Assembly (NCBI RefSeq): GCF_963576675.1
Contig: NC_088911.1
Coordinates: 61,403,756 to 61,467,755, forward strand
Direction of reading: 5' to 3'
DNA from: Euphorbia lathyris
Taxonomy: Eukaryota > Streptophyta > Magnoliopsida > Malpighiales > Euphorbiaceae
DNA length: 64,000 nucleotides
This document shows, one piece after another, positions 25,861 through 38,848 of this stretch (the first letter of the stretch is position 1; each line of letters begins with the position of its first letter). Made by a program: the position numbers and the translations under genes. The notes under the pieces were generated by a model that saw only the letters and a program-made list of their open reading frames with translations, did no database searches and was not told where the DNA came from.

Positions 25861-26997
25861 TTAGCAATCTCTCAAACAAATTGGGGCTGAATGTGGGGCG
25901 GCCTTTGCTAGTCTTCTCAAAACAGGGGTCGTTTGCACTTGTTTCCCTGAGCTACCAGCACCAAACGAGAATCCACTTCCGAGTTCAGTAGTTGGGGCAG
26001 TTACAAGAGAGGAGGAAGGACCCGAGGGCCTAGGCATTGAGGCTTCAGGAGCAGTGAGTAAGTCTTCAGGTGTCTTCCCAACGGTCCCGTTCCCATATTC
26101 TGGTTTCTTGGTTCTCGGGGTATACTTCCGTTTAGGGACACACATCCATTCGCCATAGGTTTGGCTACTTTCAGAGACTTTTGAGCTTTGCTCTCCTAGT
26201 CTAACTTCACCCTGTATCAGTTCTAATTGGGGCTCATTTTCCTTCCCCGGAGGGGTAGAGGTATGAGAGGTAGAGTGATTAGTATCCCTAGTGATGCTAG
26301 GATGATTACAAGCTTCCCTTCCATGCCCATAACGGCCACAGTTTGTGCAAGCGATATAAAGTCCCTCATATTCCATATGATAGAATAGACCATTCAGACG
26401 AAACTGAGCCACCAGCGGCTTATGCAATTCAACTTCTACGCAGACTCGTGCGAATTTTGCTCTTGCTTTTCCAATTGTGTTCTTGTCAGCCTGTATTGCT
26501 TTTCCGATTGAATTGCCTATTAGCATGAGAGACTCGGGTTGATAGTACTGTAAAGGTAGTTCAGGAATTCTTGCCCAGACCAAGGTTGAGTCAACAGTTG
26601 CACGAGAAGGAACAAAGGAGGGGGACCAAGTTCTGACTGTCAAATAGTGTTCCTGAACCATCCAGGGACCATCCTGAATTACGTGGTCTTTATCCGATCT
26701 TTTATCAAAGGTAACCAAGTGGAAACCATGCCCCAATTCAACCATAGTAAAATTACCTTCTGTCTTCCATAGTTCAGATGCTCTGTTCCGTAGTGCAATG
26801 TACCCGACGTTTCGGCCCAGAATTTTGACAATTAACGCCTCTGACCAGGTTGCCGGCCACTCCTCTACTAACTCTGGCTCAATGGTGATATCTAGGGAAA
26901 GGGTATTCCCATCAACGCAATCAATACGGCCTTTTCCTGAAGCTCGGAGGTCTGTGATTGGCTCGGTATTTTCCGACATCGGTTCGTCTTGAACCAT
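25861..26997 (-). CDS. LINE ORF1 protein (DUF4283 and CCHC zinc knuckle)
   Basis: The open frame of 378 codons is intact. Residues of roughly 25-190 match the DUF4283 region found at the start of plant L1 ORF1 proteins, including ALIVKILGRNVGYIALRNR and the DGPWMVQEHYLTVRTW block. A CX2CX4HX4C zinc knuckle follows (CTNCGRYGHGREAC). The C-terminal third is polar and probably disordered. ORF1 proteins of this type bind the LINE RNA and chaperone it during target-primed reverse transcription. It lies directly upstream of ORF2 on the same strand. Confidence 0.88.
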   Translation of the reverse strand: MVQDEPMSENTEPITDLRASGKGRIDCVDGNTLSLDITIEPELVEEWPATWSEALIVKILGRNVGYIALRNRASELWKTEGNFTMVELGHGFHLVTFDKRSDKDHVIQDGPWMVQEHYLTVRTWSPSFVPSRATVDSTLVWARIPELPLQYYQPESLMLIGNSIGKAIQADKNTIGKARAKFARVCVEVELHKPLVAQFRLNGLFYHMEYEGLYIACTNCGRYGHGREACNHPSITRDTNHSTSHTSTPPGKENEPQLELIQGEVRLGEQSSKVSESSQTYGEWMCVPKRKYTPRTKKPEYGNGTVGKTPEDLLTAPEASMPRPSGPSSSLVTAPTTELGSGFSFGAGSSGKQVQTTPVLRRLAKAAPHSAPICLRDC

Positions 26998-27214
26998 GTC
27001 CCTATAGGATCAGTGTGGAGAAACTTGGGAGGGGCGAGGTTGCGGTTGTGGAGAAACTTGGGAGGGGCGAGGTTGTGGAGAAACATGGGAGGGGCGAGTT
27101 TGCGATTGTGGCTCGGCGCCGTTGGGTGGCGGGGGCGGCTGAGGCGGATTCGGTGGGAGATTGAGGGGCGACGTCTCTGGTTCTAGGTCGACCATCCCGT
27201 CTCGTGAAAGTATT

Positions 27215-30200
27215 CATTGAATAGATTCACCTCTTCCATATTTGTCTTTTAAAATTAAAATGCAAAAATTTAAAAATTTAATTATTTTTAACTAAAAACA
27301 TTTTGTTACCATTGCATTAATTATATTAATTAATTAATTTTTATCTATACCTAAAATATAAAGGCAATTTAAATAGGATTATATTTGGCAAAAGTCAATT
27401 AATAGAATAAAAAAATTCTTTAAAAAAACAAAAATTGTGAATAGATGAAGTACAATACTAATAAAATATGAGAGGGAGATGACTTCCACATATCAAAATG
27501 AAAATTGGTTACTCTAATGGTATAAAAGGTTGTCAAGTTCACTAACCATCTACATACAAATAGTATGTAGAAAATAAAGATAAAAAGCATTTTGAGGGCT
27601 TTTAATATTCTATTTTTTCGTTCATTAAACCCTTAATTTTTTATTCAAATACATTAAATTCTATAACATTTATTTTTGACCCCATTAAGTTTTTGTTTAC
27701 CGAATAAGTTAGTTGTGAACATCTAATTCAATTTAAAATACATTACTCATTTTATCTTTATTTGAAATTCTATTTTTTATAGTTTATTTTAAGGTTTTTA
27801 CAGTTTCCCAATAATCACATTACACACATCAAACAATACTTTCAAATTGGAAAAAATACGAATTTTGGACGCAGATGAAATTAATGAATAACACTATATT
27901 AATCGAGTTTTATGTTCAAAGCTGGGTTTTTTCATCAACGGCTTAATGTGACAAAAAAAAAAGAGAGCAAAAACTTAATGTATCTAAATAAAAGATCGAT
28001 GACTTAATGAACAAAAATATAATAATGAAAGATTGAGGACTTCATGATGCTTTTGCCAAACATAAACTAACAAGGATCTAGCAATCAAATTCTTGAAACG
28101 ATACAATGCCTCCAAATCCTTGGTTTCGGTAGTAGACCCATTGAAAAATCCGGGAGAAAACACCTAAAGGACACACTCGAACCAAATACAGTCATCCCTA
28201 GAGACACCAAAAAGCAAAACTAAAATGATTGTTAAAATATATAACACCAAAGTTAAGTTTCAGCTGGAGATGGGATGGAGGTGGTCAATGGTAGAGCGGA
28301 GGTACTAAAGTTGAGAAAATAAAACTGTGCCTTCTGTTGATAGTGGTGAGTAATGATCTTCTCTTCTCCATTTCTTATGATCCACAACCTTCCAAGACTG
28401 TGACATATTGATAAGAGAGAGACTTGCTCCTCAAACCCATGAAAACTCTGAATTTGTCCCCAAATAGTAATTGCAAGATATACTATCGTCTTGAATTTCT
28501 TCATCCGGAAAATGGAGATCTAGAACTTGAGAGCATAGAAAAAAGAATAAAAAAATAAGAAGACTTGAAAGGAAAACAGAGAAGACTTGAGCTTTGATGA
28601 AAAACCACCCTACAATCTACGAAGAGGGGAAGGACAAGTATTTTTATAGGCAAACTAAAAATGAGGGTAAAAATATCCAAAAGAACCCCACTACAAAGCA
28701 CTGTAAGCATAACCCCTATAGAGAAGGTGAATGTTTTCTCTCTGGAATTAGGCTTGAGTGAATTAGAGTTTACAGTTCAGTCTAAACCCGGCAAAACAGA
28801 TAATAATAGAAGAATTATTTGATTGAAAAATATATTTCAATTGGTTGGAATATAAATTATATAATAATATATATTTGTAATATTGGATATTATAACTAAG
28901 AAAATCAAACATTATCTTTTCAGTCAACGAAAAAGATAAATGCTTGGTTTAATTTAATAAGGCAACACACACATATATATATAATATTAGATATCGTAAT
29001 TATATATATAATTAATTAGTTATTAATTATTATTATTTTTTATTGAAATACGGATCTAACCCAACGGAAATCTCAACCAGATTGACACTTCCAAAAAGAC
29101 AAAGAGCCAATATTAATTATTATTATCTTTTCAGAGAAATGATGATAATCTAATTAAATTAATTAAAGAGATGTATTTTATTTGATTAGGAGAGTAGAGT
29201 TTGAAAATCGAAACACTCATCTCTCTTCCGGATTGTGTGTGTCTCTCCCCTATGTAGATATTAGGTTGTTATTTTGTTTTTAATTAGATTAGTTTTCTAA
29301 TTGGTTAAAACAAATAATCAAGAATTAAAATAGTTTTAATTCTAATTTAAATATAAAAGGAAAAAAATAAGTTTTATTTTCTAACTACTTACCGCAATTA
29401 TTTTTCACTGATCATCTTTCTTTGGGAGAAAGACAATCCTAACTGCCGCCCCTCTTGGAGCAAGTATTAGTGGTCGGATTTCGATGTTGGAATTCAAGAG
29501 TGCTAGCACATTGGCATCCAACGGGGGACTTTTCGCGTTGCGAGTATAGAGGAAATTGCTAATAGTGATTTCTAATGTTCATTCAAAAGTCTCCGCAATT
29601 CATTCTTCGGGTGAAAGGTATTTTTCTTGCCATTACTTGATATACGAGATCCTATGGATCGATTATCTATTAAAAATATTTTGTTCCGCACCATATTTAC
29701 ACGTAAGAAACCCGAACAAAAGTCCTGGTATGGGAACATAAACTTGTGGATACTTTGATATATTGTGAACGGCCTGTTGAAATGGACATAATAACACGTA
29801 CTAGTTGACCAAGAGACCATTGCGCTTATTATGCTTACGTTTAACGGCACCTTATTAATAAAAATGAACTCTTAATTTGATGTATATATGATACATGATA
29901 TTAGTTCATAGACGGCAAGCATATTCCACAATAAGCAACGTTTGTTTTGTATATGTATAAGCTTTGTGATTTATGAGTATAGAGTTCACCTATTGCTACA
30001 TTTAACATTTTGGATTGAAGTTTGAGTTGATGGAAGTTATAACGTCAATCATTTTAGGTTTTTCATCCTGTCATATCATCATTCCATGATATCACATTAT
30101 GAGTTTCTTGTTTAGAACTTTTGTTAGATCATAACTTTTATTGTTTTGGATTTGTACCCTACGAGCAAGATTGATTTATTTATTGGTGTTCATTGGAGTT

Positions 30201-30429
30201 CAATCTTCTTAATTTATGGTAATTAATGTTTTCTCTTCTATAATTATATGAGAATGTGAATGAATAATTTGAGTTACGATGAGTTGTGTGTTCTTTTTAT
30301 GTGATTCTGAGAAGGGTTTTGGGTCTGATTATTATAATATTACTGACAGGGTGTTAGTATGACTTTTTTTCCATTAATAAGAGAGAATGAATGTGACTTA
30401 TTATAAAAGAACATTTCTAATTCATGTAG
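27215..30429. other. Intergenic, AT-rich, no supported gene
   Basis: This stretch holds AT-rich sequence with short minus-strand open frames at 28710-28501 and 28504-28253 and a small overlapping pair near 29556-29850. None shows a domain I recognise. The part around 29160-29640 has an LTR-like look, but I found no paired ends. Confidence 0.5.
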
Positions 30430-30560
30430 ACGGTTTTAAAGTGGCGAGTCTCAATGTGTTGGATTTGGACCAAAGTAGATAATATATACAAGATATTTGA
30501 CTAAACTATTACAGTTGGTATTAGAGCCGACTCTCCATGTATGACGTGTGGTTCGGAGAT
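30430..30560 (+). mobile_element. Possible TRIM-like or copia fragment with primer-binding site
   Basis: GTTGGTATTAGAGCC at about 30514-30528 differs by one base from the canonical tRNA-Met primer site. It is preceded by GGCGAGTCTCAATGTGTTGG, of the kind found in small terminal-repeat retrotransposons. Neither LTR boundary nor a second LTR could be placed. From 30560 to 31470 I see nothing certain; an acidic 74-codon frame at 31162-31386 is unrecognised. Confidence 0.3.
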
Positions 30561-31477
30561 AAACTAGACAAAAGTTGGTGAGTATGTTACGACCCGGTTT
30601 GGAGCGGGTGGTCCTAGAGTAGAAATCTGAGTAAGAAGCGGTCTTAGAGTATCTTTAAGGGACTCATTTGTTGGGTATTAAGTTAAATTTTGAGGAATTT
30701 GGGTTAAAAACCAATTTTAAGAGACTCTAAGTAACTCCTCAAATCACTAAGAGGTTTTGTTCTCTCTCTATTAATGAGGAGCTCTCTCCACTCCTAGGCC
30801 ATATTCTTTGTCACTTAATTTTAGCATCAATCAACATTCAGTAATTTATCATTATTTATTATAATTATATTTATTCAACATTAAGTTCAATTTAGTTTAC
30901 TTAAATTCAGTAAAAAAAACATAGCCCTAGTCTGTAAAACAATACATAATAATTTTAATAGTAAAAAATAAATAAGCAATGCATATAATAAGCATTGTTG
31001 AAGATTATATATATTTTAACATTCTTAAATGACTAAGAGTCAGTTGTTTATATTATTTTTAAAGAGATGAGTAGGAGTTTCTTGATGAGATGTAGACGAG
31101 GGTAAATAATAAAGAGAATCATATTCCTATATCAAATAGTGGGTGAATTTATTAGTAAAAAATGTTTAGAATTCATAATGAAGTATTTAAAAAATGTGAG
31201 ATCCAAAAGAAACAATGTTTAGATAGTTTTGGATTTGATTTTGTGGAAGTGACATGGAGGGTAATTGATGTGATAGAAAAGGTTAGATACGTTAGTGTTG
31301 TAGAAATGCAAATCCCCAATTATTTGTTTCTAGAAGATGAAGATGAAGATGGCGAGTGGTTGACACGCAAAACTTGGGGGAGTTGAATAAGAAGAAAAAG
31401 AAGTTAAAGAAATAAAGAGAATCAGACAAAAGTCACACATAATTTTATTTTAATATATCCCCCAAATCTATGTATCT

Positions 31478-32049
31478 ATCTATATAATATAGGCAGGCAT
31501 CAATCATCCGCAAGTCTACTCTACATAATCATATTTGTGTGTCGACTACAATTTCAATTTCTCCTTTTTGCCTGTTGCACCATGTGAACTTGTATCTTGG
31601 ACCTGTTTAATCATCTCATCTCTGTATATCTTCTTCCTTATCTTCTGTATACAATACAATACAACCTTTGTTTTTTCTGCTGCTAATTAATTTCTTATTT
31701 ATTATGCTTAATTATTTCTTTTCCTTGTTTAAAACCTACCTTGCAGTTTTCTGATGTTAACTTGAAGAATATACAATAGTAGTGATATGGTATCATTTAT
31801 TTATCCCGAAATACATGGAATCTGCAGTTTTCCTCTTTCTAATATTGGAATGGAATGGAATGCCACTACAATTTACAAATGGAGTTTTCTTCCTTTTGTA
31901 GAATATTGAATTTTCTTTGAATGGTTGCGATGTCCTAATCAGGAAGGAACTCAATTTCATATTGCTCTCTCTATTTCTATTTGGTTTTTAATTCTACTAT
32001 TAATGTGCAGGAGGGAGGAACATATCACAAGTCATTTTTTACACTGAAG
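31478..32049 (+). promoter_or_regulatory. Putative promoter and 5' leader of the ABCC gene
   Basis: CTATATAATATAGG at about 31481-31494 is a good TATA-like box. It is followed by pyrimidine-rich leader sequence (31555-31690). TTAATGTGCAG ending at 32010 looks like an intron acceptor, so the leader probably contains an intron before the start codon at 32050. The donor could not be fixed. The reading frame is open upstream of 32050 to 31981, but that part is likely intronic. Confidence 0.45.
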
Positions 32050-35000
32050 ATGGCTTCTTCTCCTCCTCCTCCATGGATCAATTCCCTCTCTTGCTCTCTC
32101 ACTGTCACGGATTCATCCCTTCCTTTCTCATTTCAATGCCTAAGATTCATCCTCCTCTCTCCCTGCCCTCAAAGAGCTCTTCTAGCTTCTCTCGATCTCA
32201 TTTTCTTGCTTCTCCTCCTCATCTTCGCCTTTCAGAAGCTTTTTTCCAGATTCACATCCACTTCCGATATCACCAAGCCACTTATTCCAAGTAATACACC
32301 TTCTATTACAACTGACATCTGGTTTAACCTCTCTCTTCTTGTATCCCTTCTGTTGGCCTCTACTTACACTGTTACATGCATTCTAACATTCACTCGAATC
32401 ACCTCTTCGCCATGGAACCTTCTCGATGCTTCCTTTTGGCTACTTCAAGCTTTCACTCATGCTCTAATTGCAATCTTACTCATCCACCAGAAGAAATTTC
32501 AAGCGGTTACTCACCCACTTTCTCTTCGAATTTATTGGATTGCACATTCCATTCTCATTACTCTATTTATGCTATCAGGGATTATTCACTTGCTTGCTCA
32601 TGAGACTAATCTCATACTGGACGATGCAGTTTCCCTACTTTCTTTTCCATTTTCCCTTCTTCTTCTTTCAGTCGCCATTAGAGGATCAACTGGGATTACA
32701 AAAACCAGAGAATCTAAACCTGATGATGATGATGATGATGAAGAAACTCTGGATAAATCCAATGTGAGTGGATTTGCTTCTGCTTCTAAATTATCTAAAG
32801 CGTTTTTGCTTTGGATGAATCCCTTGCTTAGTAAAGGCTACAAGTCTCCTCTCAAAATGGATGAAGTTCCAACACTTTCGCCTGAGCATAGAGCTGAAAG
32901 AATGTCACAGATCTTCAATTCAAACTGGCCGAAACAGGAAGAAAAATGTAAACATCCTGTTAGGACTACCTTGATAAGGTGCTTTTGGAGGGAAATTGCC
33001 TTCACTGCCTTCCTTGCAATTTTACGGCTCAGTGTCATGTATGTTGGGCCTGTTCTGATTCAAAGTTTTGTAGATTATACAGCGGGGAAAAGAAGCTCTC
33101 CTTATGAAGGATATTACCTTGTCCTCACTCTTCTTGCTGCTAAGTTTGTTGAGGTTTTAACTGTTCACCAATTTAACTTCAATTCTCAGAAACTTGGAAT
33201 GCTCATTCGATCCACTCTCCTCACTTCTTTATACAAGAAGGGGTTGAGATTATCCTGCTCTGCTCGCCAGGCTCATGGAGTTGGACAAATTGTCAATTAC
33301 ATGGCTGTTGATGCACAGCAGCTCTCTGACATGATGCTACAGCTACACGCTATATGGCTGATGCCATTGCAAGTTGGTGTTGCTTTGGTGCTTCTATATA
33401 ATGCCCTTGGTGTCTCTGTCATTGCAACCTTAATTGGAATTATTGGTGTTATGGTCTTTGTTGTATTTGGCACAAGAAGGAACAACAGGTTTCAATTCAA
33501 TCTGATGACTAATCGTGATTCGAGGATGAAAGCAACAAATGAGATGCTCAACTACATGCGTGTGATAAAGTTCCAGGCATGGGAAGACCACTTCAACAAG
33601 AGAATTCAGAATTTCCGTGAATCTGAATTCGGTTGGCTCTCCAAGTTTATGTACTCAGTTTCTGCGAACATTATCGTTATGTGGTGCACACCATTAATAA
33701 TATCAACCGTGACATTTGGCGTCGCGCTTCTGCTTGGAGTGCCACTTGATGCAGGGACAGTATTTACAACTACATCTATCTTCAAAATCTTGCAGGACCC
33801 TATCAGGACTTTCCCACAGTCTATGATATCGCTTTCTCAAGCAATGATATCTCTGGACAGGTTGGATCGTTACATGTTGAGTAAGGAATTGGTGGAGCAG
33901 TCAGTGGAAAGAGTAGAAGGTTGTGATGGAAGAATGGCAGTGGAGGTGAAGGATGGGACATTTAGTTGGGATGATGAAACTGCAGATGAAGTTTTGAAAA
34001 ATATCAATTTTCAAATCAACAAAGGGGAACTTACTGCTATTGTTGGGACTGTGGGATCTGGAAAGTCTTCTCTTCTGGGATCAGTTCTTGGTGAGATGCA
34101 CAAGTTATCAGGAAAGGTGTGTATTCTGAAATTTGTTTATTTTTTATTTTTTTCCTTTTACTTCTTTGATTTAGTATTCTGCATCAGTGAAGCATACTTT
34201 TACTACAACAGGTCAGGGTTTGTGGATCAACGGCCTATGTTGCTCAAACAGCATGGATTCAAAATGGAACCATTCAAGACAACATCTTGTATGGTTTGCC
34301 GATGGACACAGAGAAATACAAAGAAGTTCTCAGGGTGTGTTGCTTGGAGAAAGACATGGAAATGATGGATTATGGAGATCAGACGGAGATTGGAGAGCGT
34401 GGAATCAACCTAAGTGGTGGGCAGAAGCAGCGGATACAACTTGCCAGGGCTGTTTATCAGGATTGTGATATCTATCTTCTTGATGATGTTTTTAGTGCTG
34501 TTGATGCTCATACTGGCTCTGATATATTTAAGGTAACATGAGAAAAGTATACTTGCATTCAATTCAAATGGACACGCCAACTAATTCAAATATATTCCTT
34601 TTCTAGGAATGTGTTCGAGGAGCACTGAAGGGAAAGACTATCTTACTTGTGACACACCAAGTTGACTTCTTGCATAATGTTGATCTTATCATGGTAGGCC
34701 TATCTTAATGTTTCTTTTACATATTCATGCATATGCATAGAAAGATAGATAGATAATATATGGATTGTAATGTGTATTATTAGACTTATTTCTGAATTCC
34801 AGGTAATGCGTGACGGAATGATAGTACAGTCAGGAAAGTACAATGAGCTAATGGATTCAGGGTTGGACTTTGGAGCACTAGTAGCTGCTCACGATACTGC
34901 TATGGAACTTGTAGAAGAAGCTGGCACCAATGCAACTGGTGAAAATTCTGCCAAGTCACCCAAGTCTAGTCAGGCTCCATCCAATCTTGGGGAAGCCAAA

Positions 35001-37706
35001 GGTGAAAATAAACATCTTGATCAACCTAAGTCAGAAAAGGGAACTTCAAAGCTCATTCAAGAAGAGGAAAGGGAAACTGGAAAGGTGGGCCTGCAAGTGT
35101 ACAAGCAATACTGTACTGCAGCTTTTGGATGGTGGGGTGTTACTGTGGCCATTTTATTGTCCATAATATGGCAAGCATCTCTAATGGCTGGTGATTATTG
35201 GTTGGCATATGAAACTTCAGAAGAACGAGCTGCATTTTTTGACCCTTCTCTGTTCATTAGCGTCTATGCAGTTATTGCAGCTGCTTCTCTTGTGCTGTTA
35301 ACAGCAAGAGCCCTTTTCATTACACTCATGGGCCTCAAAACCGCCCAAATTTTCTTTGCCGGTATTCTTTATAGTATCTTGCACGCGCCCATGTCGTTTT
35401 TTGATACCACACCTTCAGGAAGAATATTAAGTCGGGTAAGCATAAACGGACTAAGCAATATGGTTCATCCTATACAAAGTCGAAGTCATTTTTCTTAGTT
35501 TGCTAACTATGGAAGCAAAAAGAGCTAGGTCCATTGGCTAAAGATGCTCAGACTAATAACAATAAATTGACTTTCTGTACTTCTTTTGTTTGCTTTTCAG
35601 GCTTCTTCCGATCAATCCAATGTCGATCTTTTCATACCCTTTGTTTTGAGCATTACAGTTGCCATGTACATCACGCTGCTCAGCATCATCATTATTATAT
35701 GTCAATATGCTTGGCCGACTGTATTCCTGTTAATTCCACTCGGTTGGCTGAACTTTTGGTACAGGGTATGATGCCTCACTCATTTTACCTATGTTATGCA
35801 GTTTCTTCAAGAAAAGAACACCAGCATGTGTTGTGTGTGTATATGAGATCAATTAGAATCTGTCCCAAAAAGAACCTTCAGATAATCTTGTAGACAATAT
35901 TCATTTTTTTGATTGATACTGTATTGGAGTTTATTTTCTCATAAAGTACTAATAAGCTCTCTATCTTCTGTTGCAGGGATACTTTCTTGCAACATCTCGA
36001 GAACTAACTCGCCTTGACTCTATTACTAAAGCTCCCATTATTCATCACTTCTCGGAAAGCATATCAGGAGTGATGACAATTCGGTCTTTCAGAAAGCAGG
36101 AAATGTTCTCTCGGGAGAATGTTAACAGAGTTAATGGCAACTTACGTATGGATTTTCACAATAATGGATCAAATGAGTGGTTAGGTTTCCGTTTGGAGCT
36201 GATTGGGAGCTTCATCCTGTGCATGTCTGCTATGTTCTTGATTGTGTTACCTAGCAGTATTATACGGCCAGGTAAACTAATGCTTATCTTCAAACCAAGA
36301 AGTGCCAGTTTTTAACTGCTGAAAATGCCTACTTCTCTATGATTTCGTAAACCATCAATAGCTTTAACGTATCTGGATTGCAGAAAACTAACTCAATTTT
36401 GTGGGATGCAGAAAATGTTGGCTTATCTCTCTCCTATGGGTTGTCCCTCAACGGAGTGCTGTTTTGGGCCATATATATGAGTTGCTTTGTGGAAAACAGG
36501 ATGGTTTCTGTAGAGAGAATTAAGCAGTTCACTAATATTCCATCTGAAGCTGCCTGGAAGCTAGAAGATCGAGTTCCTCCTCCAAGCTGGCCTGACCGTG
36601 GAAATGTTGATCTTATAGACTTGCAGGTAAATTTCCCACTATGGTTGTGTATAATTTTGAATGCAAAGTCCAGCATTTGTTTTTGAATGCAATGAAATTT
36701 TGGCGAACAGGTTAGATATCGTCCAAGCACGCCTTTGGTTCTGAAAGGAATTAGTTTGAGCATTTACGGAGGAGAAAAGATTGGTGTTGTTGGACGCACA
36801 GGGAGTGGAAAATCAACTCTGATCCAAGTATTCTTTAGGCTGGTAGAGCCAACAGGAGGAAAAATAATCATTGATGGCATAGACATTTGCATGCTAGGAC
36901 TTCATGAGCTTAGGTCTCGGTTTGGAATAATTCCTCAAGAACCTGTGCTTTTTGAAGGAACAGTAAGGAGCAACATTGATCCCATTGGGCAGTATTCAGA
37001 TGAGGATATATGGAAGGTAAGAATGCTATGATGTTGGTGGATTTTAGATTGAACTTGGTCTAATTTGGGATGAAAAGATAAGAAATTGTGTTAGAAAACC
37101 TTGTTTGATTGATTGATTGATTCATTTTGTAGAGCCTTGAACGGTGCCAACTGAAGGATGTAGTGAGTGCCAAACCTGAAAAGCTTGATGCTCCTGGTAT
37201 ATGGTTTTATTTTAATTAAAATGTTTGATTGAGCATTGAGGATTGAGGAATTGGAAGTTGATATTTGGTTTATTATATGTATGAATGAAGTGGCGGATAA
37301 TGGTGAGAATTGGAGTGTGGGTCAAAGGCAGCTTCTGTGCTTAGGGAGAGTTATGCTAAAGCGAAGCCGGGTGTTGTTCATGGATGAGGCAACAGCTTCA
37401 GTTGATTCAAAAACAGACGGTGTTATTCAGAGGATTATAAGAGAGGATTTTGCAACTTGTACAATTATCAGCATTGCTCACAGAATACCTACAGTGATGG
37501 ACTGCGATAGAGTTCTAGTGATAGATGCAGGTTTGTTTGTTATATCTTCATCTCCATATGAAATGAGTGATGATTATAATACAATTAATTTTGTGGTTGA
37601 TGCAGGAAGGGCAAAAGAATTTGATAAACCATCTCGTTTGCTTGAGAGGCGATCACTGTTTGGAGCACTGGTTCAGGAGTATGCCAACAGATCAGCTGGA
37701 TTATGA
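32050..37706 (+). CDS. ABCC4: ABC transporter C family (MRP-type), ABCC4/ABCC14-like, 11 exons
   Basis: A membrane ATP-driven exporter of conjugates and related organic anions. Coding exons: 32050-34116, 34212-34532, 34607-34693, 34803-35435, 35601-35765, 35977-36271, 36412-36626, 36711-37016, 37133-37196, 37291-37530, 37606-37706. They total 1497 codons plus stop with the frame kept throughout; Arabidopsis ABCC4 is about 1516 residues. The hydrophobic N-terminal TMD0 (about residues 35-235) is followed by TMD1. NBD1 has Walker A GTVGSGKS at 666, signature LSGGQ at 756 and Walker B IYLLDD at 776. TMD2 follows a polar linker. NBD2 has Walker A GRTGSGKS at 1289, signature WSVGQ at 1392 and Walker B VLFMDE at 1412. 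All catalytic motifs are present, so it is probably functional. The Arabidopsis relative acts in guard cells; that role is not shown here. ABCC14 identity cannot be excluded. Confidence 0.9.
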
Positions 37707-38848
37707 AGCAATTGTAACAAAGTCAGTATTCTATTAAAGGCATTTCAAATAAGTCAAGTCAAGTCACTCATCATTCTCTTTCTTTCTATCCATTTCTTGT
37801 GCAAATGCCTATAATTAGTTAACCACAGATTAATTAGCATTATGTCTGTCATTGTCATAAATAGAAATAAGAGTATCTATTTGAATCAACTCAAGTATGA
37901 TCCACAGTTCGTCTATAAATTAGAAACACACACGTGAATGATTGATTATATACAAGTACCAAGTAAGTATCAACATACATCATCCTAATATTAAGTTATT
38001 GATTCTGATTTGTATTAAAAATCAAATTACAAGAAATCATGCCTGCTTCAAAATTACTCAACAGAATTCCAATTTCAGACGAGGATGAAAACCAATATAT
38101 TACCAATAAGGTCGGTCAAATGGAGATTCGGATGTATAACTAGAATAATTCATTAGCTCGTCAGACAATGTGAATATTTCGTATTCGGGTTAGACGTGGA
38201 GATTCCACTTAGCCAATGATTAATCAGATCATAAATTCAGTTCGTCTTTCTAGAAACGTGTTCTTTTATGATTAGAGTATTGCTGAAGACTACTCAAGTT
38301 TATCTTGGTGAAAGTGCATGAAACAAGTTGAAAGAAAAGACTTTTGATATGAGAAAGAAGTTGATGGACTAAAACTGTAATTAGTTATTTAACAGTTTTG
38401 TACATGTCTAAATCAGAGAAAAGACGTCTGAAATGATTTGTTGAGATTGTTAGGAAATTAGTTGAAATGTGATACATTGGTCTTCTTGGTTTATAATTCA
38501 TCTTGGTTGTATAAACAAAATGTAAAACTGATATTGATCAATAAGATATATTATATTGAGTTTCATATTCTCTATAATTTTTCATAGCATCGTAGTTGAA
38601 TGGTGAATCTTTCAACTTTTATACTCTCAGATTGAATTGAGGTTTTTTTCTTTTATAATGCACCCAAGAAAATATTGAACATGTGCTTCATACCGTGCGA
38701 ATTTGTCAAGATTCTGATTCAAGTGAATATGGAGAAGAAAGTTGCACCAATTGCAATAAGAATCCTGAAAATGGATCGAGATCTTCAAGTGTTGCAGTTT
38801 GAATAATTATCAAAATTCGAATAATGGTAACTCCAAAGTCATGGAAAT
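37707..38848 (+). other. 3' flank of the ABCC gene
   Basis: This holds the presumed 3' UTR just after the stop codon (CTATTAAAGG near 37732 may serve as a poly(A) signal region), then AT-rich sequence. A segment at about 38440-38590, starting TGTTAGGAAATTAG and ending in an AATTTTTCA run, resembles a short copia LTR. I could not find a good primer site or partner. Confidence 0.4.

Larger units (their letters stand above)
21385..27202 (-). mobile_element. Full-length L1-type LINE with 12-bp target duplication
   Basis: The element runs on the minus strand from 27202 to a terminal A-run, seen as about 11 T on the plus strand at 21385-21395. The 12-mer CGTGAAAGTATT flanks it at 21373-21384 and 27203-27214. 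It contains the complete plant L1 set. ORF1 is a nucleic-acid-binding protein. ORF2 has endonuclease, RT, zinc-binding linker and RNase H. ORF1 is open, whereas ORF2 has several lesions, so this copy cannot move on its own. The 5.8-kb length and clean ends show that it is not 5' truncated. Confidence 0.93.

Noticed and set aside
31162..31386. 74-codon frame upstream of the ABCC gene as a small host gene
   Set aside because: No domain, no splice or promoter evidence, and AT-rich surroundings; only noted.
31981..32049. Upstream extension of the ABCC reading frame
   Set aside because: There is no ATG in frame before 32050, and an intron acceptor-like sequence at 32010 suggests this is leader and intron.
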